DNA from: Prorocentrum cordatum | Taxonomy: Eukaryota > Sar > Dinophyceae > Prorocentrales > Prorocentraceae | NCBI GenBank assembly: GCA_963575745.1 | Contig: CAUYUJ010004758.1 | Location: forward strand, 60,001 to 124,000 | Direction of reading: 5' to 3' | DNA: 64,000 bases | Part shown: positions 52,737 to 62,689 of the stretch, piece after piece | Position numbering within the stretch: position 1 is the first letter of the stretch | Layout of the letters: every line of letters starts with the position of its first letter | The notes under the pieces: model-generated | Seen by the model: only the letters and a program-made list of their open reading frames with translations | What the model was told of the DNA's origin: nothing | Database searches by the model: none | Position numbers and translations under genes: made by a program

Positions 52737-54880
52737 ATGGCGAACGTTCAGGCAATGGGGATGACCTCCCTTGGCAAGGCCATGGAGCGCCCGAACCGCA
52801 CCGAAGACGTCCTCCACCGCACGTTCGCGGTTGCGAATGCGAAGAAGCCCGCCGTGGCGCTCGCGGAATCGATGATGGTCGGCCCAATCGACAGGCCAGG
52901 CAGCTCGACCGTGTGGGACTTGCCCATCAAGCACTGGGAAGGCCGAACCCAGAAGACAACCAGCTACGTCGTTGACGTAGTCTCGTCCCCAGGAGATCTG
53001 TCCGCTGTCGACTGGGGCTCGGTCAAGGAAATGATGTCGAAGGGGGGCTACAACAGCCTGCCGCCGCCACTGGGGTTCCCCACGAAGACAGAGATCCCGA
53101 TGTTCCTCAACCTTCACGTGTCGAAGCCCGCGGGCGAAGATTACATCGTGGTGAAGTTCATATCATTCCTCAACAGGGAGAAGTTCAGCGTCATCCAGCA
53201 GCAGCTGATCGTTGGCGAGCCCTACGTCCCCGACTGGGCCCGCGACCGTCACACGACGCTGAAAACGATGCACTTGCTGTTCGACAACATGGGCGGCATC
53301 TTGTTCAAGTACTGGGAGTTCGCGGCGCCAGTCGCGGCGCCAGCGGCCGTCGCGCCTGGTGACGAGGACGGCGTGGAGGAGAAGAAGAGGAAACTGCGCG
53401 TGGGCTTCGACTTCATCATGGCAGAGGCGCCGCGCGGGAATTTTGATTGCGAGCAAATGCTGTGGGTCGAGCATCAGCTCGTCAATCCAGACAGCCCCGT
53501 CCACCACTTCAGGCGCGAGCTCATTGACAGGGTGCTCAAGAAGATCCAGGACAGGGACCACTTTGCTGTCAAAGAGACGTATTACCCGTGCCTGCTTCAT
53601 GATATTCGCCCAGAGTATCTGGACATCGCAAAGCGCATCATCAAGACGCTGTTGACGAACACATTGCTCACAATTGGCGAGGCCAAGTTTGGCAAGACAC
53701 CTCTCATGTACATCCTGGCAATGGCCATCGCGCGCTGGCACGCCGACATGGAGAAGGCGCGGGGCAACGAGGTCGTCGCGGCGGTGCGGGTGTCGGCCGA
53801 GATGGACTTCTTCCGCGGGGAGGTCGGGGAGAAATGGGCCCTTGCATATTCGACGACGGGGACCTCTCCGACCAGCGGCCCCGCGTGCTCAAGGTGCGGG
53901 CGGGGAAAAAGCTGGTTGTGGCCGCGTTGCTCGACGCTGGTGTTATCCCGCGCGCGTCCTGCGCGGTGCGAGATACCTCCATCGATCGGGGGACCTGCGC
54001 AGCCTCTTTTCCCCTTCCGCCGCAGGCGTTCTTCGACCCGACACAGATGCAGGCGATGACCTATGTCAGGTGGGGCGCGGCCAAGTTCGTGCGGGGCCAG
54101 GCGAGGTTCGGCGGGGAAAACGAGTACAATGCGTCCGCAGAGCCGTCGCTCGAAGACTGGGCATTCGCCGTCACCGGTAGCGACAATGCGAAGAAGACGA
54201 CGCAGTTCCTCATCGACATGATACTGCCTGCCTTCCCCAAGCACTTCTCCAGCAGTCAGATCGGGGCGATGCTGAAGCGGTGCAACATCCTGCTGAACAC
54301 GAAGACCGCTCTGTACTTCCGCCCAGCTGGCCAGGGTAGCGCTGTCGAGAAGCACCCGCTGTACGAGGGGCACTTGAAACCAGATGCAGGCAAGGTTCTC
54401 TGGGCGTACCTGCAGGACTCCAGCGTTCGCCGCGATGCCGAGGAGTTCGGCCGTCTGCTCCCGTTCGAGAAGAAGGACATTGCCAAGCTCATGGCGAAGC
54501 ACATGAAGTCTGCCCGCGCCGCCGCCGCGGCGCTTGAGTACGCAGCCGAGAAGGGCGATGCGGATGCGGAGGCGGCCGCGGGCGCGCCGGCGGTGCCCAG
54601 CCCCCCAGATGATTTCGACGGGCATGACTTCTTCGGCGACGCCCCTGAGGCTGCTCCAGTTGTGCCGCGCACGCCAGAGGCGGCTCCGACCAAGCGCATC
54701 AAGCTGGAGCCTGGCGTCTGGAAGAACCTGAAGATCCAGCCAGGCGCCTGCATCGACCTCAGCACCCCTTCGCCTAAGAAGCGCGCTATGACGCTGGAGA
54801 GGCAGCTCGAGCAGATCCTGGATGAGGAGGGGCAGAGGGGTGCCGCATCGTCTGCGAGCAGCGGGGCCCAGGCTGCGTGA
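52737..54880 (+). CDS. P-loop NTPase of unknown family, one intron, one frameshift
   Basis: Starts at the ATG following an in-frame GTG (MANVQAMGMTS). Residues 314-321 are a Walker A box, GEAKFGKT, ending a hydrophobic strand. After a frame change near 53832-53836 (equivalent to one lost base) the protein goes on with CIFDDGD, a likely Walker B strand with two acidic residues. A 132-bp phase-0 intron (53894-54025, AAG|GTGCGG ... CCTTCCGCCGCAG|GCG) is inferred because it has a clean pyrimidine tract and gives RVLK-AFFDPTQMQ. The rest (WGAAKFVRGQARFGGENEYN, SFAV-like FAVTGSDN, a helical region, and a Pro/acidic tail with KRIKLEP) reaches the stop at 54880. The layout loosely resembles an SF3-type or AAA+ ATPase, but this is not certain. 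The neighbours suggest a transposition helper ATPase. Confidence 0.65.
53894..54025 (+). other. Inferred 132-bp intron in the NTPase gene
   Basis: Donor AAG|GTGCGG and acceptor TTTTCCCCTTCCGCCGCAG|GCG, both in phase 0. The sequence between is open, so retention would add 44 residues (VRAGKKLVV...). Splicing is favoured by the strong pyrimidine tract and by the better join. Confidence 0.6.
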
Positions 54881-55249
54881 GCGTGAGGCTCAGGCTGCGT
54901 GAGCGCCTGGTCAGCAGAACACGGGCAGCGCGCGCGCGTGTGTCTCGGGCGTAGGCGCACGCATGCGGCCGCGGTCGCAGCCGCGCTAATTCGCCCCAGA
55001 TGGGGCGCCTGCGTGCCGCGCTGCCCGTTCCGAATTCGCGCTGTGTCGCTCTCATGCGTGCAACTGCCTTGCAAAGCGCCGCAGACCGCGCGACGGTTTC
55101 GGGCGCATCCCGTTGCGCCCCAGATGAGGCCGTCGTGCGCCGCTCTGTTGTCAGCTTTCATGATTGCAGCGACGTCTGGAGAAAGATAATAAATACGGAG
55201 CGCGTCTGCGGGGGTTGCATTCCTTGCGCGGCCGTGGGCCAGGCATGCG
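54881..55249. other. No gene recognised; spacer before the transposase
   Basis: GC-rich spacer. GATGNGGCGNC...TGCGCC-like stretches around 54990 and 55110 are loosely repeated. Confidence 0.5.
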
Positions 55250-55272
55250 TCGTAGCAGCGTTTGGCTATCAG
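55250..55272 (+). other. Degraded spliced-leader relic upstream of the transposase
   Basis: Reads CGTAGC, then a changed middle, TTTGGCT, then ATCAG. The order and spacing match the leader with about two extra bases. It is the weakest of the three relics, but lies 41 nt before the ATG, as for the NTPase gene. Confidence 0.5.
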
Positions 55273-55313
55273 GTCAGAGCGCGCGGTCCGCCCCCCTCGC
55301 GCGACCGCGAGCG

Positions 55314-56617
55314 ATGTCTCGGTTCTTCCCGCTTCCCAAGAGGGGCAAGGCCCGCGCAGCCATGGCGCCGTCGCGCCCTCGCATGAAGGCAATGAAGACG
55401 CCCATGAATGCAATGAAGGCGCCTGCGAAGGGCCGCGCCGTCAAGAAGACCATCGGCAAGAAGGTTGCCCCACCAAAGACTGCGCCTTACATTCGGCACG
55501 GCGCCGCGGCCCTTGCGAGGGGTCGCAAGGACAGGGCTGCGTGGGCGAGCTGCATCAAGGACTTCGTCAATCGTTCTGAGAAGTTCGTGATTGACAAGCT
55601 GCGCAGAGAGAGCATCGTGCCGAAGTGGGAGGGGGCGACGTGCCCTCACTGCGGCGAGGGCGTCTTGGGGCCTCTGAAGGACCACGGGGAGAAGAAGGGC
55701 GGGCGGGGGCACCGTTGCAGCCGCGATTGGTGCACTCGCCACGTGGCGCCGCACGATTTCCATCCCATTTTCTGCAAGGGCACGGGCCAGTCGTTCTCGT
55801 CTCTGGCAGACCAGTCCGCCATCCTCTTCTGCGCGGTCGCAGGCTGTCCACAGACGACCACGCGCCTCCTCGTGCGGAGGAACCACAAGGCCGTCGAGAA
55901 CATCTACAACTCGCTCCACGCTGCGCGCGCCGCGCACGTGCGCGCCACTGAGCCGAAGATCAAGTTCGGCGAGGGCGCGGAGTGGCCAGACGTCGAAGCA
56001 GACGAGGTGGACCTTGGCAAGATGGAGGGCCCCGACGCGGGGCCCCGCACTGCGGCCCCCATCATTTGGGAGCAGTGGGGCGGGATCGTGCAGCGTGGCG
56101 CCCCCGAGTCTCTTGTGCTGTTCCGCCTCCAGCCGAAGAAGACCAAGCGTCGGGCCCCAGGCCCTGGGCCCATCCGCAAGGCGGATTGGGCGCCCCTCTC
56201 GAAGAAGTGGCTGAAGAACAGGAACGTCATCTTCCACACGGACGGCGCGCGGTCTTATAAGCTGAAGGAGCAGGGCGTCGTCCACGATTGGGTCGTCCAC
56301 AAGAAAAGAAGGCCAAAGTGAAGGGCAAGTGGGTATGGCTTAAGCCGTCGTACAGCAAGAAGCGGTACCACGACGTCCCCGACCCGCTGAAGGCTGGCGC
56401 CAAGAAGAGGATCTGGGTCAAGACTGGCACGCAGATCATCGACGGAGTCTGGCGCGAGCTCCGCCGTTTCGTCGGCAAGAACAAGGCCGTCGGCTCCGCG
56501 CACCTCATGCAGAAGGTCCGCAGCTTCCAGCGGGCGCACTGGAACCGCGGCAAGGACCTCTGGCACGAGACGGGCGCCATGCTGCAGGAGGCCTGGAGCA
56601 AGAAGCACGGCTGGTGA
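55314..56617 (+). CDS. ISXO2-like (IS1595/Merlin-type) transposase, broken by one base
   Basis: Would cut and rejoin transposon ends. ATG at 55314. Residues 20-50 are a basic, methionine/lysine-rich tail typical of dinoflagellate proteins (MKAMKTPMNAMK). A zinc ribbon follows (C110, C113, C135, C140), then HPIFCKGTGQSFSSLADQ, where the family has its GTxF segment. Catalytic residues of the DD(E/D) core are likely D230 (VEADEVDL) and D310 (FHTDGARSY), with HDWVVH after it. The frame is then lost at an A4 run near 56303-56306; an extra A brings a stop at 56319. The remainder continues in another frame from about 56300 to 56617 and contains QIIDGVWRELRR. There the third acidic position, normally glutamate in IxEGxW, is aspartate. 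The frameshift could be a real mutation or a base-calling error. Confidence 0.8.
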
Positions 56618-57048
56618 GCGATGGCTCAGGTCGCGCGCGCGTGCCCGCGCGGAGTCGCCGTGCATGGCGTTGGCGCGAGCGGCGTGGCACTATGATGTTT
56701 GCTTTAGCAAGCGCCCCCAGGGATCTGCCTAGCCTTGCTGCTGCCGCTGCTGCTCCCCGTGATCCTCCGCCCTCTGCGATTGCGAACGATGGCCTCATAT
56801 ATATTCCTCATATTGCCCTGTGCAATACTGTTTCTAGTATTCGCGCCGCATCTCCCATGCAGCCGCTCAGTTCGTTGCCGCGTCACTGTGTGTAGTGCGC
56901 ATGCTTTTCCCTGCGTGGCATGCTGCAGCGTGCCCCGATTCCTTCTCTTAGTTGTCCTCAGCCTTCTCCCCCTCCTCCCCCTCCTCCGCCTCCCCCCCCC
57001 CCTCCTCCTCCTCTTCGTCTGCCTCGCCCTTCCCGTCCGCCTCCTCCG
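56618..57048. other. No gene recognised; 3' flank of the transposase
   Basis: Mixed sequence, CT-rich from 56960 to 57045. No open frame of convincing composition. Confidence 0.5.
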
Positions 57049-57405
57049 GGGCCCAAGAGGCACCGAACCGTGTGATTTCATTGGGATGCTTGGGATTTCT
57101 GGGATGAGAAACCCAGAAACCGTGTCATTTCACAGGGATGCTTGGGATTCCTGGGAGTCTCCACCCTCCGACACAATTCCACCCTGAAGCTCCCCAGGAT
57201 TCCGAATCCCAAGCATCCCTGTGACTTCACAGGGATGCATGGGATTCGCGGCCTTGGGGAGGGGGGGGGGGGCCCTGGGTAGATTATTGTCGGAAGTAGG
57301 AAATCCCAAGAATCCCAAGCATCCCTGAAATCATAGGGTTTGTGGGATTACCCAGAAATCCCAAGCATCCCTGTGAAATCACAGGGTTCGGTGCCTCTTG
57401 GGCCC
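57049..57405. mobile_element. MITE-like element with 55-bp terminal inverted repeats
   Basis: The left end (57049-57103) starts GGGCCCAAGAGGCACCGAAC. The right end (57351-57405), reverse-complemented, is the same with about three mismatches in 55. Inside are further copies, in both directions, of GGGATGCTTGGGATT and TGTGATTTCACAGGGATGC, so the whole 357 bp can fold on itself. There is no coding frame. No target-site duplication could be seen (flanks CTCCTCCG and ACTGTGCG). It lies 430 bp beyond the ISXO2-like transposase, which might mobilise it. Confidence 0.8.
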
Positions 57406-57668
57406 ACTGTGCGTGCAGAATGCTCGCCGCAAGCTCAGGGTTCCCTCATTCGGGGGAAGGCGCCGCGTGCATGTTCTACAGTGCGCCGCCGTTAGGCGTT
57501 GGCCAGCCTTGCGGCCAGAGCGCGCGCGAGTGGAGTCGAAAAAACGCCCCCGCTGACGCCAGGGGAAGATGTAAGCGAGGAAGGGGAGGGAAAGGAAGGG
57601 GAGTGAAAGAAGGAAGGGAAAGGAAAGGAAGAGGAGTGTAGAACATCGCCAAGAGAAAGAAGGCGACG
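57406..57668. other. No gene recognised
   Basis: Mixed sequence, then GGAA/GGGA-rich purine stretch at 57570-57660. Confidence 0.5.
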
Positions 57669-57692
57669 AATGGGTGCTGGGGGGGGGGGCTG
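57669..57692 (-). repeat. Right inward-facing CAG-polyC-AGCACCCATT motif
   Basis: On the minus strand: CAG, eleven C, AGCACCCATT, preceded by a TA tract (57697-57722). Both copies continue inward into CT-rich sequence. It is the inverted partner of 51018-51040. Confidence 0.6.
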
Positions 57693-57889
57693 TCCACATA
57701 TATATATATATATATATATGTATAGTACCATACGTAAGACATGTAGGATTGTGTACACAGGAGATGGACAATCTATAGAAACATACGTACGTCGTCCAGG
57801 GCGCCTCGGAAGGCGCCTCGGAAAGCGCAGAATTCCCCTCCAAGGCGCGGAATCATGTTCCCGGACCGCCTTCCGGGGACATGACGGGG

Positions 57890-58540
57890 ACGACCTCCTG
57901 AGGGCCTCCAGTGGGCCTCTTGGGGGCCTCTCGGAAGCCTGTTCGGCTCTCCTGGAGGCGTCTTGGGGCGCGTTCAGGGCCATTTTTGAAAGTCTTGGGG
58001 GCATCTGGGGGCCTCCGGGGAAGCTCTTTGGGGCCTCTTTGGGGCCTCTTGGGGCCTCGCGGGGCCCTCTTGGGGACCGCTGGGCTCGCTTTGGCAGTCT
58101 TGAAGCCCTGTCGGGGCTCTCCTGGAACCGTCTTGGGCGGCTCCTGGGCCATCTTGGGGCTCTCCTGGGCCGTCTTGGGACGATTTTGGGGGTCTCTTGG
58201 GCCGTCTTGGGTCGGTCTTGGGGGCCTCTTCGGCCGCCGTGGAGCGGTTTTGGGAGACTCTTGGACGGTCTTGGAGCGTCGGAACTCCGAAAAAGTGAGA
58301 ATGCCAAAAACCAGCGATTTTGGCTTGTCGGGGCTCTCTTGGGAGGCCTCTTGGGATGCCTTCGGGGCCTCATGGAGCTCTCTTGGAACGTCTTCGGGCC
58401 TTCCTGGCCATCCCTGAGGCTATGTATGCGCGTCTTGGAGCGCTCGCGGGCCGTCTTGGGCGGTTTCGAACTGTTCCTGGCGGTCCCAGGGGCCCTCCGG
58501 GACGCTTCGGACGCTCCCGGGGGTGCCCTGCACGCCCCGT
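57890..58540 (+). repeat. CCTCTTGGGG-type degenerate repeat block
   Basis: GGGCCTCTTGGGGNC, CGTCTTGGGNC and CTCTCCTGGGCCGTCTTGG iterations, as at 19.4 and 49.5 kb. Here it follows a TA tract, whereas at 49.5-51 kb it precedes one. Confidence 0.8.
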
Positions 58541-59297
58541 GGAGATGACAGGCACCGCCCCGGGGCCCTACTCCGAACATCCGCAAGGGGCCCAGCCCTG
58601 GCACCGGAGGGCGCCCATGGCTTTCAGGCATGCGGGCGCCATGTTTTCCATGGCGGCTCGATCGGAGTCCAAGAAACCAGGGTGCCCTGGAGTGAAGCTG
58701 ATGATTTCTTGGAAGGGGCCCCCCACTGTAGTCCCCGGCGCCCCCTCCCCCTCCTCCTCCGCTCATTCCTCCTCCTCCTCATCCATCTGCTGCTTCTCCT
58801 CCATCCCCCTCCTGAAGGGTAGGAGGAGGATGGGGGAAGAAGGGGGAAAGGAGGAGGAGGAAGAGGCCCCCAACGAGATCCCCCCCCCCCCCCCAGTTTT
58901 TTATGAGAAAGACTCCATCGCGTCTACCCCTTATTCGCCTCCCCGTCTCCCCCTCCTAACCAGGCTTCCCATCCTCCGTGTTGTTCGCTCCATCCTCCTG
59001 TTCCTCCTCCTCCTCCTCCTCCGCCGGCCCCTCCTTCTCCTCGTCCTCCTCGCCCCCCCCTCGCTGCGAAACCGATCGCGTTCCGGAAGAGCCTTGCCGG
59101 AACGCGGTCAGTAGGAGGCGCGAGTCTGCTGGACTCCTGGATCGGCGCCTCACCCTCACGCTGCGGCCTCCGAGACCGAGTTCGCGAAATCCCATGCAAT
59201 CGCGGAATCCCTGGAGCCGTTTTGGCACCCTTGCGGGCTCGCCTGAAACCTGGTGGAACCGTCGGGGGAGTGGCCCTGGAGCTCTGTCGGCGGCGTC
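58541..59297. other. No gene recognised
   Basis: Mixed sequence with CTC stretches at 58745-58800 and 58995-59050. At 59075-59108 there is a lone copy of GATCGCGTTCCGGAAGAG, with the inverted CCGGAACGCGG that caps the larger inverted repeat downstream. Confidence 0.5.
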
Positions 59298-59525
59298 TGC
59301 AGCCGGAGGCGCTGGATGCCGCCCTCCTCATCTTCCCCCTCCTCCTCCTCCTCCTCAGCTGCGTCGTGCTTCTCCTCCACGTCGTCCTCCTCGCGCCCCC
59401 CTCGCCCCGACGCCGATCGCGTTCCGGAGGAGTCTTGCCGGAACGCGGCCGGCAAGGGCGCCGCCCAAAGCACCGCGTTCCCGGAGGGGAGCAGGAGGAG
59501 GAGCAGGAGGAGGGGAGGGGGAGGG

Positions 59526-59557
<32 letters not shown>

Positions 59558-60440
59558 TAATGCAGATGAATGATGATGGATGATGATCTTGGTGGTGATG
59601 ATGTTGAAACGATGATGATGCTGGATCGGATGTAAGATGATGAATGGCTTGATGAAATGCATGATGATATGATTTTAAGGAAGGGGCGAGGAGGAGCAGG
59701 ATGAGGGAAGTTGACAACAGGCGGAAGCAGAGGAGAGGAGGGCGAGGGAGGAAAGGAGAAAATGCAAACCAGAGCGAGGGAGTGGGGGGAGGAGGAGCAG
59801 GGAGGAGGCAGCACGGATAGGAGGACGGAGGATGAGGAGGGAAGTAGGAAAGGAGGGAAGAAGCGCGGGGCCCAAGACGGAACTGAGGATTAGGGGAGGA
59901 ATAGGAACAAGGACGCTGCAGCAGCTGTCCTGGAACCGTCTTGGGGGAAATGCGGCCTGAGCTTCGTCGGGGACCTCCTCCTGCTCCTCCTCCTCCTCCT
60001 GGTCCTCCTCCTCCTCCTCGCTCTCCTCTTCCTCCTGCTCCGCCTGTTCCTCATTTCCCTCCTCCTGCTCCTCCTCGCCCTCTTAACATCGTCATCATAA
60101 TCATCATCATCAGCGTCGGCATCATCCTCGCCAACACCATCATCATCGTCGTCGCCATCATCATCATCATCACCAGCATTATCATCATCATCATCATCAT
60201 CATCATCCTCCCCCTCTCACTCCTCCTCCTCATCCTCCTCCACCTCCTCCTCCTCCTGCTCCCCTCCGGGAACGCGGTGCTTTGGATGGCGCCCTTGCCG
60301 ACCGCGTTCCGGCAAGACTCCTCCGGAACGCGATCGGCATCGGGGCGAAGGGGGCGCGGGGAGGACGACGAGGAGGAGGAGCGCGACGCAGGTGAGGAGG
60401 AGGAGGGGGGAGAGGAGGAGGGCAGCATCCAGCATAGGCC
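59298..60440. repeat. Large inverted repeat (about 200-bp arms) around a simple-sequence core
   Basis: The left arm 59298-59520 and right arm 60245-60440 are reverse complements apart from microsatellite length differences. They share GCTGGATGC, GACGCCGATCGCGTTCCGG, AGGAGTCTTGCCGGAACGCG and CACCGCGTTCCCGGAGGGGA. CGCGTTCCGG/CCGGAACGCG also makes a hairpin inside each arm. The core (59520-60245) holds GATGAT/ATC repeats and purine-rich sequence, with no gene. It looks like a non-autonomous foldback element. Confidence 0.75.
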
Positions 60441-60735
60441 CAAGGCTGTTCTGCAGATGGTTCCGCAAGCTGCGCCCTGGAGGGCTCCGGGCGCGGAAAC
60501 CCTGTGAAAACACAAAGAAAATGATGCAGAATCGCTGCTCAAGTGAGGGCTTCAGCTCCGTCGGGCACCCCTGCTGGAGCCGTTTTGGGACCCTCTCGGA
60601 GCGCTCTGAGATTGTCCTTGGGCCTATTGGAACCATCTGCAGAACGGCCTTGGGCCTCTTTCAGCAGCCCCTGCGGCCCCCAGAACCATGGACGCGGAAA
60701 CCCTGTGAAAACACATGGAAAACGAGCCCCGGTAC
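60441..60735. other. No gene recognised; 30-bp direct repeat
   Basis: GCGCGGAAACCCTGTGAAAA, then CACA, occurs at 60496-60522 and, slightly changed, at 60691-60717. GGAGCCGTTTTGG here also matches 59215. Confidence 0.5.
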
Positions 60736-60786
<51 letters not shown>

Positions 60787-60860
60787 CATCATCAGCATCA
60801 GCATCATCATCAATATCATCATCATCGTCATCAGCATTATCATCATCATCCCCTGACATC
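60736..60860. repeat. (ATC)n microsatellite
   Basis: A near-pure ATC run with CAGCATC interruptions. A similar ATC tract is at 60095-60210. Confidence 0.95.
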
Positions 60861-61918
60861 TTGCTGTCTTGATTTTTGTGAGACGTCCCGAAAAGGCTCA
60901 ATTTTAAATTGCAGCGTCGAGAGAAAATCAAGACATCGAAGAACAATTGCAACACCATAGTGGTAACTAATGGCTAGCAGTTGACCGTCGTCCAGCAGCT
61001 GTTACGGGTGGCAGACATGATGTAGCGAAGGACGCACGGGCGCGCCATTTATCTCCGAAGGTGCGGCGCGCGCCGTGCATACTGGCGTGCACGCCATTAT
61101 CCTGTGCTCCCGTTCTATACATCGATCCTCCACGCGGAGGTCATGTATAAATCTCCACCTAAGGAGATCGACCGTTCGGTCGTATTCAACCCGAATAGGG
61201 AGAAGGAACATGTGTGTGCATATATATATATATGTATGTATATTTAACAGCACATACACGGCAAAAGAATCACCGCCGAACGACGTGCACAGGGGATCCG
61301 TTCTTTCTCGATCGCATGCGCAGTAATACTCTGCAGCACGGTGTGACCCGCGCACCTGCTTGAAGCCACCCAGCTCCAAGCTAAGCATTAGGTTTCAAAT
61401 GCTTGTTGAATACCCTAACGCGGAGAGAGGAAACATGCATGTACTGCGGCACATCACGCAGGGTTTACCCTGTCAGCCCACAGGAGGTTCAGCGCACGAC
61501 GCCTCGTAAACCACGGTAGGGGCGTTTTTTTCTGCCCTTGATGTTTATCATGTGCACAGAACGCCATTTCAACCGCAAGTAGCTAGTCGTCGTGATCACT
61601 GTACACTCATGCACGTCCACTCTGAGAGCCGCGCGCGAGCGAGAGGAAACGTGAGCTGGCAGAGGGGATGTTTCCAACGATCGCGACGTACATCGGCTCG
61701 CGCGGCCGATGGCGGGGCGGAGCGCGCCCCGACGGAGGTGCCAGCGAAGAGTGCGGAGGACGGGAGGATGGGGGGGGGCAGTCGCGGGGGCCCCTGGAAA
61801 AGTCACTGGGATCGAGGCCGAGGGGGGAGGACAAGGAGCAAGAACTGATGATCGAAACCGAGTCCACTCGGTTTTCCCGGCTTCTAGGCTCGCATGTCAA
61901 CTTGCGCGGCGATCGTGC
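60861..61918. other. No gene recognised
   Basis: Lower-GC mixed sequence with a short (TA)n tract at 61221-61236. Searched by eye for 5S rRNA, tRNA and SL RNA patterns; none seen. Confidence 0.5.
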
Positions 61919-61924
61919 GTGCGT

Positions 61925-62040
61925 GTGTGCCTGAGTGTGCGAATGTGTGTGTGTGTATGTGTGTATGTGTGTTTGTGTGTGTGTGTGTGCGTGCGTGTGT
62001 GCGTGCGTGTGTGCGTGCGTCTGCGTGTTTGCGCGTGCGG
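61925..62040. repeat. (GT)n microsatellite
   Basis: GTGTGTGT with GTAT, GCGT and GTTT interruptions. Confidence 0.9.
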
Positions 62041-62139
62041 CGCGCTGCTCCCTCCCCGTGCAACATGCGCACATCATGCTTGAGATTTAGATGAGCAGGG
62101 GAGGAATCAATCATGCGTCTGAGCATGCAGCGGCTGACA

Positions 62140-62325
62140 CTGACGTCGCATTACAACGTCGGCCCTCATCTATAGAATATTGTTGCGGACATCTGACGTC
62201 GCATTGCAGCGTCGGCCCTGTATAGAATATTGTTGCGGACATCTGACGTCGACAGCGTCGGCCCTCCATAGAATACTTGCGGACATCCGACGTCGTGATT
62301 TACAGCGTCGGCCCTGCCGCACCCC
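62140..62325. repeat. About 55-65-bp tandem repeat, 3-4 copies
   Basis: The unit contains CAGCGTCGGCCCT, ATAGAATATTGTTGCGGACA and TCTGACGTCG, with small deletions between copies. Confidence 0.85.
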
Positions 62326-62410
62326 GCACTCAGATCGACGGGATGGGGTGGATAAGATTGAACCCGCACTCGATAGCATCGAGGGCCAGCCTCGGCAGGG
62401 CACTGGGGCG

Positions 62411-62521
62411 AGGCCGAAAGGCATGGATCGATCGGTCGACCGACCCATCGATCGCTCGATGGATCGAGCGATCGAGACCAGTCGATCGATCGGCCATTCG
62501 ATCTCATGCCTTTCGGCCCTC
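62411..62521. repeat. Inverted repeat with dense ATCGATCG core
   Basis: The outer arms GGCCGAAAGGCATG and CATGCCTTTCGGCC are perfect complements. Between them are many GATCGATCG and TCGACCGA palindromes, so the segment could form a long, irregular hairpin or cruciform. Confidence 0.75.
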
Positions 62522-62689
62522 AGGGCGGGACTTCTTCGGTAGCTATACGGCGCTACATTCCGGGAGGGGGCCCCGCGCCCTGACGAGGCCGTCTGCTTGA
62601 GAACTCGAGCTGGGTCGAGGGGGCGGTTCGAGCGGCGATGGGCCCGGAGCCTTCTCGAGGCATCTTGCCCCTCCGCGCGGGCCTCCTGC

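Noticed and set aside
55269-56300. 343-codon minus-strand ORF opposite the transposase
   Set aside because: Shadow of the transposase, which has the zinc ribbon and catalytic residues on the plus strand.
61000-61500. Possible 5S rRNA or other small RNA gene in a lower-GC patch
   Set aside because: No match to the conserved 5S, tRNA or SL RNA features I could check by eye.
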